Assembly: GCF_010093535.1 (NCBI RefSeq)
Contig: NW_022985225.1
Location: 269,970 to 302,977, forward strand
Origin: Lindgomyces ingoldianus
Taxonomy: Eukaryota; Ascomycota; Dothideomycetes; Pleosporales; Lindgomycetaceae
Length of the DNA: 33,008 nt
Direction of reading: 5' to 3'
Each line of letters starts with the position of its first letter. Position 1 is the first letter of the stretch. The position numbers were made by a program, and so were the translations under genes. The notes under the pieces were generated by a model. It was not told the origin of the DNA. It saw nothing but the letters and a program-made list of their open reading frames with translations, and searched no databases. Shown piece by piece: positions 20,829 through 31,426 of the stretch.

Positions 20829-20833
20829 CAGAC
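20829..20833 (+). repeat. Target-site duplication of G2, left copy
   Basis: CAGAC, repeated exactly at 26499-26503. Confidence 0.93.
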
Positions 20834-21151
20834 TGTCATAATTGTGCACGAGTAAGGTTATAGAGCTTCACGGAGGTCTAGTTTAATTACTACGTGAGGT
20901 ATTATAGTAGGTACAAGACGTTGTGTGAGGAACAGGAAGGTTTAAAAGGAAATTAGTAATTAAATACTTAGCTTAGAAGTCTAAGCGCTTTAGGTATAAA
21001 TTAAGCCTATTTTAAGTTTAGTTAGTGTTAAGGCAGTTTATGCTTAAGTTTATGTCTATGTTATGTTATATTTATGTTAGACGTGCACTAATAATACTTT
21101 AGTACACGTTTAATACAGTTATGTCTAGGATCTAGAGAGGATACTATAACA
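20834..21151 (-). repeat. G2 3' LTR (318 bp)
   Basis: Starts TGTCATAA and ends CTATAACA on the plus strand. This is the only one of six outer LTR ends in the family that carries RIP-type changes. Confidence 0.95.
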
Positions 21152-21189
21152 GTACCCCCCCTCTTATTAGAAAGGGAATCCTTTACATT

Positions 21190-24100
21190 AGTAGTTTTAG
21201 CATTAGGTTGTCTTTATTAGGGTACAGGTTTAGTTTAGATAGGTATTAGGCGTAGAATTAGGTTACTACAGAGTTCTCTTATAAGGCTTCTGCAGGTTCC
21301 TACAATAGTTTGTTATATCTAGTCTATTTTATAAAGTATTTGTAGGTACATTTCTTCTTATTAAACTAGATCTATTTAATGTCTTCTATAACATATTCTA
21401 GTTTGTTGTTTATAATAATAGGTTTAGGTAGCAGGTTTAGCTGTCTAGGTAGATAGTTAGATTTAGAGGCTGCTTAGCGCAGCAACAATACGTGGAACAC
21501 AGGGTGTATCTTTATGCTGTTAGGTAGGATTAATTAGTAAGCGTGCAATAAGACTATATAGGCTACTGTAAAGGGGCTAAGGTTCTTCTAATTAAGTTTC
21601 TTTAATTATTAGTTTATTTAGATATTTCTAGCGTCTAGCTAGACCTTCTTGCCAGCTGCATACGCAAGGGCGGGGGTTTAGAATTAGTTTATGTACTCTT
21701 ATTAAAAAGCTTAAGCCTATGTAAGCTTTTTATAAACATATTTAGATATGTTTTAAATTTTATTAATAAGTCTATTTATATCTATTACTTATATAAATTA
21801 ATAAGTTAGTTAGAGGGTATTTATAAGTAGTTTAAATCTTATTTAGGGGTAGTATCTATAGTTTACTAAGAACAAGAATACTTATATTAATTTAAATATT
21901 ATGTTATTAGCTTTAAACTATACTATAGCTAACTATTTTACTTAGTTATCCTACTAGTAGTTTATGTACACTTATAAAACTTATTCTATTACAGTGTTTA
22001 CGTTCTTAGTCTAGCTGTTAGTCTCTAGGTAAAAAGCTATAGATAGATAGGGGATAATTTAGAGCTGTTTATAGAGTTTATTCTAAAAGGCTAAGATAAA
22101 CTGCGTACCTCTGTTTAATATAATTATGTTAGACAGGCTATAGTAAACTTATACATATTAGTAGAATAACTAGGCTATATTAGGGGCAGTTATAAAGGAA
22201 CATAGTATTAGGTGTTAATACTTAGTTAAGTAATTAACAACTACTATAATATTTATATACTCTTTAGATAAAGGTAGGTTTATAATAAAATTAATTAATA
22301 TGTCTTTCTAAGCTTATTTAAGAATTAGAAGTAGTTTAAGTAGGCTATTATACCTTTCTTAAGAGGCCTTTACTTTACAGTAAGTATAGCAACATAATAC
22401 ATATTAGCGTACAGTATAGAACATGCAGGGCCAGTAGTACTCTCTCTATAGTAGGTTAAGAGTCTTTCCTCTGCCTAGGTGTCCTCTAATAGGCAAGTTA
22501 TATATAATTTAGAGTAGTTTAATTCTTAGTTTATTAGAATTAAAGATTATAAGTTAGTTATAGTAATACAGCTTACTATTTTAGTTTTTATAGTTAGCTA
22601 GTGTTACCTTCTTTAACTAACTAGCGCTGTTTTAGAGTAAGTTTAAAGTTTCTTAGATAAATTTATTATTTAAATACTTATTAGCAATAATTTAATTAAT
22701 TATCTAATTTATTTTATTTAGGTTAAGGTCTAAAAATAGCTTAGGTTAGAGCAGAGTTTACTGTTAAGCCTTTTACACTTTTTTTTAAGCAAGGATGTTT
22801 TAGAATTACCTTATAAAAGTATTTAGTTTCTCTTTGTTTTAACTAGAATAATAAGTTATCTTAAAATTAAAATAAGATAAGTATTTAGACTAATAAGCTT
22901 ATTAGTAGCTAAGTTATTTTATAGTTATAAAGTACTGCAAGTTTTTATAGTTAGATAGGACCTGTATTAGATGCGCTGCACCTTCTAGTTTAAGTTGCTA
23001 TTATTTAAAGTAGTGTACTATAGTAAGTAATTTTTTATTGTAGATTTTATAATTGCCTTTTACAGAACTTATTCTTTTTAAAAAGTATGTAATAGGCCTA
23101 ATAGTCCTATCTAGCTTAGTCTAGAAAAGAACTTCTGCTACTATGTAGTCTAAGGCATTAGCTTCTACAAGTATTAGTAGTTTAAAGTTAAAGTAGCAGA
23201 GTATTAGAGCTTTAGTAAAGGCTTTTTTTAGCTAGTTAAAAGACTATTAGTAATTTAAGTTAAAGTTAAATTAAACCTTTTTCTTAGTAAGTGTAATTAT
23301 AAAGCTTACTAGCTATAAGAAGTTGTTAATAAATTATTAGTAAAAGTTAGTAAATTTTATAAAGGCTTAAATATTTTTTATGTCCTTTAGGTATTACTAA
23401 TTTAGCATAGTTTAAACCTTAATAGGGTCTATTTAAATGCTATCTATAAAGATTATATATTCTAAATATGTAACCTTTAATTAGTAAAACTTGCATTTAT
23501 CTATGTTAAGTTGCAGACCTACTTCTTCTATAGCCTTTAGCACTAGGCGTACATGCTGTTTATGCTCTAAAAGGCTATTACTGTAGATTAGAATATTATT
23601 AATATACATAGTGCAGAACATGTCTAGGTAGAGTTAGAGTAAGTTATTTACAAAATGTTAAAAAGTACTAGGCGCGTTAGCTAAGCTAAAGGGCATTACT
23701 AGGTACTTAAATAGTCTATATTAGGTCTAAAACACTGTTAGCTACTTATTACCCTTTACTATCTTTAGCTTATTAAAGGCAGTAATAATATCTAACTTTA
23801 TAAAATACTTTACTTTACTTAGTTAGCTTAAGGTTTTCTATAAAAAGGGAATTAAGTATTAGTTTTTAATAGTAACAGTGTTTAGTCCTTAGTAGTTAAC
23901 ATAAAATTAAAGCCTACTCTTAAGTTTCTTTATAAATAGTATAAGTAACACTACTAGTAAGAAGCTAGCTTAAATAAACCTTTTTTTTAAGTTCTTGTTA
24001 AAGTATTTTTAAAGCACTTTTAATTTATTTAGTAACATCTTATACAGTAGCCTATAACTAGGTTGTTTACTAGGCTTAAGGGTTATCTAGTAATTATATA

Positions 24101-25080
24101 GATGTTATATTAAAAGCTTATTAGACTTGTCTTAAAAGAAAACATGTAATAGGTTATAGTAGTCTTAAAAGACTATTATCTTTAAGTTAGTGTGTTTTTA
24201 GAGAGCTAAAGCTTAGTTTATATTAGAAATTATAACTACATAGATTTTATAATCTAGTTATTAAGCTAGGGTTATAAATAAGGCAGGTTCTATGTAGCAG
24301 ATGTCTATTTACTGTTTAAGTCCTAGTTTATGTCTAAATTAGGTAGGTAAAAGTTCTTTAAAAGCTTTCTTTTCTTTAGGTTTAAGTAGTTATTAAATTA
24401 TTTTACATAGCTTATTTTAGTAAAAGGCCTAGCTTGTTAGCCTTACTTAGGTAGTTCTTTTCTAGGTTATTAGAGAGTAGGTCTAAAGACCTTCTGTATT
24501 AAGTGCTATTTAGGTGTTATTTAGGTGTAAGTGTAAGCATACATCTTAGCATTAAAAAAAGTTAAAGTTTAGAACTTACTCTTAGTAATTAAAAGTAACC
24601 TTATGCTAATACAGCTATAGTTGTCCTAGAATTAGGTTATAACATCTTATGTTTATTACATAGAGCTTAATCTGCTCCTTATAGTGTTAGTAAGTAATTA
24701 TAATAGTTATAGTATAAAACATAAAACCTTTTTTAAGTTATTTTTTATTAAATCTAGTTAGGTAAATTATTTAGGTAAGCAGTGTTAATTAAAGATTTAG
24801 TTTATGTGCTAGTTCTTTATTAATATAACCTATGCTATTTACTTCTAAGTTAATAAGAGCTTATATTAAAGCTAATATAGTTCCTTATTATAAATATATA
24901 GAAATATTAACTTAGTACTTCTAGTTATTAGTAAGAGACTTAGCCTATAAGTTAGCAAAGATCTAGTGTTAAATTAGTCCTAGGGGGCAACTTAGCCCTA
25001 GGACAAGCCTTTTTGCAGGCTCCTACTGCTATAGCTGCGGCTACGTTAAGAGTAGCAAAGAGGATTAGAGCTTAAATATA
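21190..25080 (-). pseudogene. G2 pol: protease, RT, RNase H, integrase, chromodomain
   Basis: Minus-strand pol, read from 25080 down. The protease active site at 24843-24851 reads Asn-Leu-Glu. The RT box at 23595-23606 reads YINN. RNase H is near 23130-23200. Integrase spans about 21560-22520, with its second core Asp changed to Asn near 22115. The chromodomain is at about 21285-21405. Stops sit mainly at former Trp and Gln codons, and most are shared with A and G1. Nothing interrupts it, so domain spacing can be read directly: it equals that of A. Confidence 0.88.
23595..23606 (-). other. G2 RT active-site box, YINN
   Basis: Minus-strand codons TAT ATT AAT AAT. Confidence 0.88.
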
Positions 25081-25089
25081 AGTTAAAGC

Positions 25090-25990
25090 CCTTATAGAAA
25101 CAAAATTAAAATAGTAAAAATCTTTAATAAGTGCTAGCAGCGCTACTTACGCAGACTTAAGAAAGAGGAATAAAGTAGTTTTAGAAAATATAACTATGCT
25201 TACTACACTTAAAGTATTAACTTTTTTTTCTGTAATTTTTACACTTTTTAGAACTAACTAAAGCATAATTTAAATTAATTTTTATTATGTTAGAGTTCTT
25301 ATTTACAACTACGCTAGTTTAGGGGCGTATTAGGGCTTATACAGAGAGGAACCTTATGTTATTATTATAGGTAGTAATTAGGTTTGCATACATGTTAAGG
25401 TTGTTTAGGAGGGGTTCTTCTACTATAGCGCGTTGCAGTTTAGTTAAGAGGGAGTTATATAGGGCTATAATTAGACCTATTTTATTTAGGCCTGTATTAG
25501 ATGTAAGTTAGTAAAACTTAGTAAAGTGTAAAGTAAAGCTTTTCTTTTTTTATTATAAAGTGTTTAGGTAACTTAGAGCTATTAACTTTTTATTTAAGTC
25601 TCTATAAGTTACTTATAAGAACGCTATAAATTAATTTAAGTTAATAATATCTTTATTTATTAGTAAGTTAATTAAGGCTGTTACATTATAGTTAAGTTAA
25701 AAGTAGGCATATAGTAACTAAAAGTGTTTAGAGAGGAATTAGTCTATGTTTTCTTTAAGTTTATATTAGAGCTTATATAAAAAGAAAGGTAAGTCTTTCT
25801 GTTTTCTGTTAAATAGTAGGGGATTAGAGAGTTAGTTAGATTTTATTACTAAGTTAAAAAGGTTACAGGTTGTAGGCAGCGTTAGGCAGAAGGGAGTTAA
25901 GCTATCTCTAGACTTCTAAGTAAGCTTTAAGGCTAGTAAGTTCTTAGTTCTTACTACTATAACAAAAGTTAAGGCAGAAATAAACTGCTT
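25090..25990 (-). pseudogene. G2 gag-like region
   Basis: Minus-strand gag remains between the leader and pol. The knuckle at about 25174-25217 keeps only one Cys ligand: the first Cys, the His and the last Cys are all Tyr codons. The start is not definable. The region is collinear with 3905-4800 of A. Confidence 0.72.
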
Positions 25991-26180
25991 AATAACATAA
26001 AGCTGTTCTTTAAAGTCCTTTTAAAGAGCTTTAAAGCTTATAACATAGTAGCTTTTTTATAAAGTAAGCGCTTTTTAGAAGGCTTCTTAGCTTACTTTAA
26101 TAGCTTAAAGTTGTGCAAGTACTAAGCTTATTAAATTAGATTTAGAAACTATTCTTAGCTAAAGTTTTAACATAATATAA
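25991..26180 (-). other. G2 untranslated leader
   Basis: About 190 bp between gag and the 5' LTR, matching 3710-3905 in A and 26504-26698 in G1. I could not match the bases next to the LTR to a tRNA 3' end, so the primer-binding site is unassigned; RIP changes may hide it. Confidence 0.65.
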
Positions 26181-26498
26181 TGTTATAATTATGCACAAGT
26201 AAGGTTATAAAGCTTTACAGAGGTCCAGTTTAATTACTATGTAAGGTATTATAGTAGGTATAAGACGTTGTGTAAGGAATAGAAAGGTTTAGAAGGAAAT
26301 TAGTAATTAAATACTTAGCTTAAAAGTCTAAGCGCTTTAAGTATAAATTAAGCCTGTTCTAGGTTTAGTTAGTGTTAAGGCAGTTTATGCTTAAGTTTAT
26401 GTCTGTGTTGTGTTGTGTTTATGTCAGACGTACACTAATAATACTCTAGTACGCGTCCAATACAGTTATGTCTAGGATCCGGGGAGGATACCGTGACA
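26181..26498 (-). repeat. G2 5' LTR (318 bp)
   Basis: Inner end TGTTATAA (RIP-changed), outer end CCGTGACA (undamaged), followed by CAGAC. Confidence 0.95.
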
Positions 26499-26503
26499 CA
26501 GAC
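26499..26503 (+). repeat. Target-site duplication of G2, right copy
   Basis: CAGAC, identical to 20829-20833. Confidence 0.93.
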
Positions 26504-26698
26504 TGCTTAATAATATAAAGCTGTTTTTTAAAGTTCTTTTAAAAAGCTTTTAAGCTTACAACATAGTAGCTTTTTTATAAAGTAAGTGCTTTTTAAAAAG
26601 CTTCTTAGCTTACTTTAATAGCTTAAAGTTATATAAGTACTAAGCTTATTAAATTAGATTTAGAGGCTATTCTTAGCTAAAGTTTTAATATAACATAA
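26504..26698 (-). other. G1 leader, separated from its gag by G2
   Basis: 195 bp continuing G1 beyond G2 toward its 5' LTR. It matches the leaders of A and G2 with transitions only, as far as checked by eye. Confidence 0.8.
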
Positions 26699-26715
26699 TG
26701 TTATAATTATACATA

Positions 26716-26768
26716 ACATGGTCCACAAGCGAATGTTCAACACAAGCGAGTGTTCCGCCCTACCACTA
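26716..26768 (+). repeat. E2 terminal inverted repeat, left in window
   Basis: 53 bp starting ACATGGTCC, corresponding to the right TIR of E1. It pairs with 28503-28555. Confidence 0.92.
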
Positions 26769-26839
26769 AATTTAACTTTAAAGACTATTAATTTAACAAT
26801 GTAAAAATATACTATATAAAATAAACTACTATAAAATTA

Positions 26840-28290
26840 TTTAATATCCTTACATGTATAAAAGTTATGCCTAGGCTTGTTGCAGCACTTGCAGCGCTGT
26901 GCGCGCGCTGCGCTGCTTTTAGCAGTTAACTCCTCCTAAGGCATTTTACTACCTTCTGCTATACTAGTAAGCTTCTAAGTACTTAACTTAAAGCTTTAAT
27001 AACTTATTAGAGTTCCTTTTTTCTAAATTTACTTTTTTTTACACTGCTTACGCTTTATAGCTGCCTTATAGGCCCTCTCTAGAGTAGCTGCTTAATTATG
27101 CTATAAAACAGCAACATAAGCTATCTTAGTAGCGCCCTTACTTAGCTGCTTTGCTAGATTAAGCATAGTAAAAAAAAAAAAATTCTAATACTTTTAAATC
27201 TAATTATATAGTAGAGTTAACTAAGCCTTAACTTTATAAAGATTGCTAGGTGTTTAAGCCTCCTAGGCAGTATTTAGTAGTAGAGTAGCTAGCTAATTAG
27301 GTAGCTGTATATTAAGCTTTAAAAGCACTAGCTCTAGGTTAAATAGGACTAGTCCTGTAGCTCTAAAGCCTGCGCAGATATTATCTGTTATAATTAAGTA
27401 ACTAAATACTACTTTAAAGGCTAGTAGAAAGGTTAGCTTATTAATATAGTTAATCTAGTAGTAGATTAACTAGCTAATCTTAGTACTGTACGCACGCTTT
27501 AACAGCAAAAAGCAGCTAACATTAAGCAGCTATAGAATATGTGACGCGTGTGCTAGCATACAGAGCGCTATAATACGCCTCTGCTTACAGAGCTTTAGGA
27601 ATTTAACAAAGTAATAGCTTTTATAGCTATTAAGAATAAGTAGCTGCTATAAGCCTACTAAGTAATCTTTTATATGTAGATTAAAGTGCTCTAGCTATGT
27701 AATTTTATGTTTATTAGTTATCTAGCTATTGTTGCTAACACTAATAGCCTAGTCCTTTAGTATATCCTTATCCTTATACTAGGCAGATAGGTGATGCTTG
27801 CCTTTAAAGATTGCGTACAGAGGTATTGCCTACTTATCTGCGTTAATGCCTGCAATAACTGTCACCTATTTACAGTCACCTAGCTGTATAGCCTTTAGCT
27901 AATTATGTCTATCTGTGCCTATAACAACTATTTAGCTTAATATAACCTCTATCTAAAAGCCTGTTTTATTAAAATTATACATGTCCTAATCTATAATGCT
28001 GTACTTTAATTATGTAGCTTCTATAAGCTTAAACTACTTGCTTATAATTACTAGATCTTTACATTTTACTTATTAGTAATTATACAGTTAGCTAAGGTAA
28101 GTTTTAACTGCTAGCGTACACGCAACAAAGTTAGATAGCTAGTTAATACCTGCTAGTAGAGCGCTGCGCTTAGTAAGAAGCTTGTTAGCTATCTCTTGTA
28201 CAGCACCTAGAGTAGGCGCAAATCCTTAGGAATCTAGATTAAGTATATGCTTAATAATTACCTCCTTTTCTAGCTTTGTAAGCTTCTTGT
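26840..28290 (-). pseudogene. E2 pogo-like transposase
   Basis: Minus-strand counterpart of the E1 gene, read from about 28290 down. The CENP-B-type binding region is at about 28070-28280. The DDE core follows, with the second catalytic block near 27610-27640 reading Asn-Ser-Tyr-Lys-Ser-Tyr as in E1. The C-terminal CCHC knuckle at 26852-26893 has all four ligands. Stops at Trp/Gln codons. Sharing the same lesions at the catalytic block with E1 fits either repeated RIP of the same preferred sites or descent from an already damaged copy moved in trans. Confidence 0.85.
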
Positions 28291-28502
28291 TGTTAGCTGT
28301 ACAGTCGCGTTGCATAGTCATCCCTGCGCGTTGTTAGCAGAGAGCTATTTAATTAACATTATAAAGTGCTGCAGCGCGCCTCTTAGTTAAAGACACGTCT
28401 CTATTAAGAGCTTAAATAGCTAGGTTAATTCTAGCCTCTTTTAAAGATAATTAATTATATAGTTGTTAATGCATCACAGTTAGTAGTAGGTTAGCTGCGT
28501 TT

Positions 28503-28555
28503 TGGTGGTGGGGCGGAACACTCGCTTGTGTTGAACATTCGCTTGTGGACCATGT
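28503..28555 (-). repeat. E2 terminal inverted repeat, right in window
   Basis: 53 bp ending CCATGT, followed by TA. Confidence 0.92.
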
Positions 28556-28858
28556 TAAGTAAGGTTATAGAGCTTTATAGAGGTCTAGTTTAATTACTAT
28601 ATAAGGTATTATAGTAGGTACAAGACATTATATAAGGAATAGGAAAGTTTAAGAGGAAATTAGTAATTAAATACTTAGCTTAGAAGTCTAAGCGCTTTAA
28701 GTATAAATTAAGCCTGTTCTAGGTTTAGTTAGTGTTAAAGCAGTTTATGCTTAAGTTTATGTCTGTGTTGTGTTGTGTTTGTGTTAGACGTGCACTAATA
28801 ATACTCTAGTACGCGTCTAATACAGTTATATCTAGGATCTAGGGAGGATACCGTGACA

Positions 28859-28863
28859 ATAAT
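28859..28863 (+). repeat. Target-site duplication of G1, right copy
   Basis: ATAAT, identical to 13988-13992. Confidence 0.9.
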
Positions 28864-29422
28864 CTTCTTTATAAGCAGCTTTTTACTAGAAATAATAGAA
28901 TCTACAGCTATTCTAAAAGTTATAATTAGGCTAACTTTTAAGTTTCTTTTAAATAGGTAGTGTTTAGCATGTATAACAGTTAGTTATTTTACATGTTAAG
29001 GCAGTGCCTTTCTAGAGGTCTTTATTTAGATGTCTTTTCTATGTAGGCTACTAGCCTGCTTAGTGTTTATTATTTTAATACTTTATATAATACTGTTGCA
29101 TGTATTAGTACTAAAGGTATAGATAGTTATCTAGTCTATGTAAGGTATTAATTAGATGTTTCTAAGTCTATTTAGAGTATTCTTAAGTTTATACTAGCTG
29201 TACAGGGTGTTTCTTTTACTAGCAATTATCTATGCTATAGAAAGCGCTGCTACAGAGGAGACACTGTCTGTAGTTATGTTGTAGGGTAAGAGCTTTCCTA
29301 CTAATTACTAGCCTAGGAAGTAGGGTCCTTAGTTGCTTAGAGCTTAGCTCTAGAACTTTAAACCTAGCAGGTCTACCTAGTCCTTTAAGTTTCTAGTTAT
29401 AAATTTTTATAAAAAAATACTA
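28864..29422 (-). pseudogene. Element B, putative gag N-terminal piece, unrecognised
   Basis: This 559-bp stretch continues element B beyond G1, as shown by the ATAAT duplication, and ends where D2 begins. By position it should encode the gag part upstream of the knuckle at 13853-13992. The minus strand gives long semi-open runs broken by TAA/TAG, but I recognise no capsid motif. A Val-Asp-Ser followed by Lys-Lys-Leu-Leu near 28870-28900 looks superficially protease-like; it is out of place for B, which already has a protease at 10015. It is less AT-rich than the pol pieces. It might instead belong to another element into which B itself inserted. Confidence 0.45.
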
Positions 29423-29484
29423 ACGTACCTAACAGGTTGGCCGGCCACACGGGTTAGCCGGCCACTTTTGCCAAGCCCCTACTA
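29423..29484 (+). repeat. D2 left terminal inverted repeat
   Basis: About 62 bp, matching 10150-10211 with a few transitions and ACGTA in place of ACGTT. Confidence 0.9.
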
Positions 29485-29559
29485 AAACCACCCTATTCTA
29501 GCGCAAAACAGTCTACTTTAGCCCTGTATAAAGCAATACAACATAAGATATTATTTAAA

Positions 29560-31084
29560 GTCTACTTCTGCTACTTTCTTACACATACGTAAGTTATGTC
29601 TAGTTTAATTACACTGCTTATATTATCTTTAACTTAGCTTACCTTCTTTAGCGCGCACTTGCGTCTTTAGCTTCTTCCTATTACTACACACTCTAAACTT
29701 CTTTAGAGTAGTTAGACAACCTCTATCTTTAACTATTAAGGTCTTTTTTGCCTAAATCTGTTTTCTTTTATACAATCTACATTATGTAGCAGCCTTATTT
29801 ACTGCTTAAAGCTTTATAATCTTCTTTTATACTAACACTAGCTTATGTGTAATAATTGCTGCCCCTTTTAAAACCTTCTTAAAGGCTTCTACTATAGACA
29901 TTAGTAAGCTATTTATATGCTTCTAAATTTTTACTTTTATAAGCATTAATTATAACCTAAATTTAAGAGTATTACTTAGAGTTTATAACTACTAGAGCTT
30001 ATTATTAATAAGTAGTAGTAGTAATAGAGTACATAACTAGATGTTAAGGGCTATTTTAACCTATTCTAAGTTAAATAGGACTAAACTAGTGCTTTAAACC
30101 CCTTTTTAGATATTACTAAAAGTAATTACTACATTATAAGCGCGTATAAAGCATAGTAGGAACTTAAGTTTTATAATATAAGTAATTTAGTTACATATAA
30201 AATCTTTAGCTTAGCGCCTATATACCTTTATTAAAGAGGTAAAACAACCTATATTAAGAGGCTATAAAAGGTGTAATAAGTATAGAACTATGTAGATAAT
30301 AATAATTTTATTTTTTTTATAGTACTACTAAAAATTAAGCAAGTTGTAGCTTTTAGAGCTGTTAATAATAAAAAGCTAATAAGCGCTTATAAACTTTTTT
30401 TTATATGCTTATTAAAGTGCTTTAACTACTATAGCTTAAGCTTATTTATTATCTAGCTGTTCTTAGGGACTGTAATAACCTAGTTCTAAGGTAGATTCTT
30501 CTTCTTATACTAGGCAAAGAGGTAATAGCAGCCCTTAAAAATAATAAAAAGTAAAATAGCTTACTTTATTATGTTAATGCCTTAGATAACTATTATCTAC
30601 TTTTTATTACTTTACTATATTACCTTTAGCTATTTTTATTTCTTTAAAGCTATATTAACTGCTCTAGTTAATATCTAGCCTATTATAAAGCCTAACTTAT
30701 TAAAGTTATACATGTCTTTATCCTAGATACTATACTTAGCTTTTATATTAGCTACTAGGCAAAACTAGCTTTAGATAACTTTTAAATTCTTATAAAACGC
30801 TTTTTTATAATTATACTTATAATTAAACTTTATTCTAAACTTAAAGCAGTGCTTAACCTACATACTAGGCTAGTTTAAGCTAACCTAGCCTAGATTACGC
30901 TCTGCGCGTAAGGAATTAGCTATATTAGCTATAGCTGTAAGCTTAGAGGGAAATCTAGGCGTAATAAGCTTAAGTATATACTTAACAACTACCTTCTTTT
31001 TAAGCTTAGTTAGATTTCTTAATTTAAGCTAGTATTCTACTTATAAAGGCTGTCTAGCGTGTTAATTACTTAGTGTTATGTAAA
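29560..31084 (-). pseudogene. D2 pogo-like transposase
   Basis: Minus-strand transposase, continuous here because E1 is absent, so it shows the D gene without a foreign insertion. From about 31084 down it carries the CENP-B-type binding region. The core starts near 30685-30720, with the first catalytic Asp changed to Asn and a broken second block. The C-terminal tail with a knuckle remnant lies near 29570-29610. Stops are dense. The N-terminal part up to 30665 is a perfect copy of D1; the rest has its own changes. Confidence 0.78.
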
Positions 31085-31286
31085 AGATATTATAAATAGC
31101 TGCAGCGCGTTATAAGAAAAGTTTTAAGTCTTATTTAAAAGCTTAAAGAGTAAGCTATATTTAACATTCTTTAGAAGATTTAATTTAGTGTTGTTGTTAA
31201 GGCATTATGTAGATAGGTAGAGTGTAGTAGGGGCTTAGCAAAAGTGGCTAGCCAACCTGTGTGGCCAGCCAACCTGTTAGGTACGT

Positions 31287-31426
31287 TATAAAATACAGGT
31301 TAATGTTCTTTTATAAGTTGTTAGGTTCTTTAAGCTGTCTTTTTTTATAAAGTTAATATTCTTTAACATAATAGTTAGCTGCTTTACATTTATAGTCTTT
31401 TTCTAAGTAGTAAGTTAGTATATAAT
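31287..31426 (-). pseudogene. Duplicate of the element B gag fragment
   Basis: Copy of 13853-13992, including the decayed zinc knuckle and the ATAAT at 31422-31426. Identical in sequence. Confidence 0.85.

Larger units (their letters stand above)
17452..20833 (-). pseudogene. G1 integrase N-end, RNase H, RT, protease and gag
   Basis: Minus-strand main body of G1 gag-pol, read from 20833 down. The gag knuckle at 20023-20064 keeps three of four ligands (only the His is Tyr). The protease active site at 19691-19699 reads Asn-Leu-Glu in place of Asp-Ser-Gly. The RT box at 18445-18456 reads YINN. RNase H follows near 17970-18040. The gag start is cut off from the leader by G2 at 20833; the leader resumes at 26504. 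Stops fall at the same Trp/Gln positions as in A and G2. The piece is collinear with 22609-25988 in G2. Confidence 0.85.
20834..26498 (-). mobile_element. G2: complete, uninterrupted copy of the element A family, nested in G1
   Basis: 5,665 bp with 318-bp LTRs at both ends and a perfect CAGAC target duplication, inserted near the leader/gag junction of G1, a copy of its own family and in the same orientation. It is the only family member in the window without a foreign insertion, so it serves as the empty-site reference for F1 and the solo LTR. All coding parts are RIP-damaged. Confidence 0.95.
26716..28555 (-). mobile_element. E2: second copy of the E pogo-like transposon, inverted, in the G1 5' LTR
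   Basis: 1,840 bp, the same length as E1 and in the opposite orientation. TIRs at 26716-26768 and 28503-28555. TA flanks at 26714-26715 and 28556-28557 are a target duplication, since the uninterrupted LTRs have one TA there. It differs from E1 by scattered transitions. Confidence 0.95.
13993..28858 (-). mobile_element. G1: minus-strand copy of the element A family, host to four insertions
   Basis: 3' LTR at 13993-14310 and 5' LTR at 26699-28858, the latter split by E2. After removal of F1, the solo LTR, G2 and E2 with their target duplications, the internal region is 5,027 bp and both LTRs are 318 bp, matching elements A and G2. The target duplication is a perfect ATAAT. G1 lies in the gag region of element B. 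The nested insertions were each located by comparing G1 with the uninterrupted sequence in G2 or with the LTR consensus. Confidence 0.93.
26699..28858 (-). repeat. G1 5' LTR, split by E2
   Basis: The LTR begins at 26699 (TGTTATAA), is broken after 26715 and resumes at 28558. Removing E2 (1,840 bp) and one TA leaves exactly 318 bp. The outer end is CCGTGACA, followed by ATAAT. Confidence 0.95.
29423..31286 (-). mobile_element. D2: second copy of the D pogo-like transposon, recombinant
   Basis: 1,864 bp without E1. Left TIR 29423-29484 after TA 29421-29422; right TIR 31225-31286. The left part (29423-30664) differs from D1 by many transitions, like independent RIP products. The right part (30665-31286) is identical to D1 and is followed by D1's own right flank. 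So D2 as it stands is a hybrid: left half of an independent insertion, right half of D1. Confidence 0.9.
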
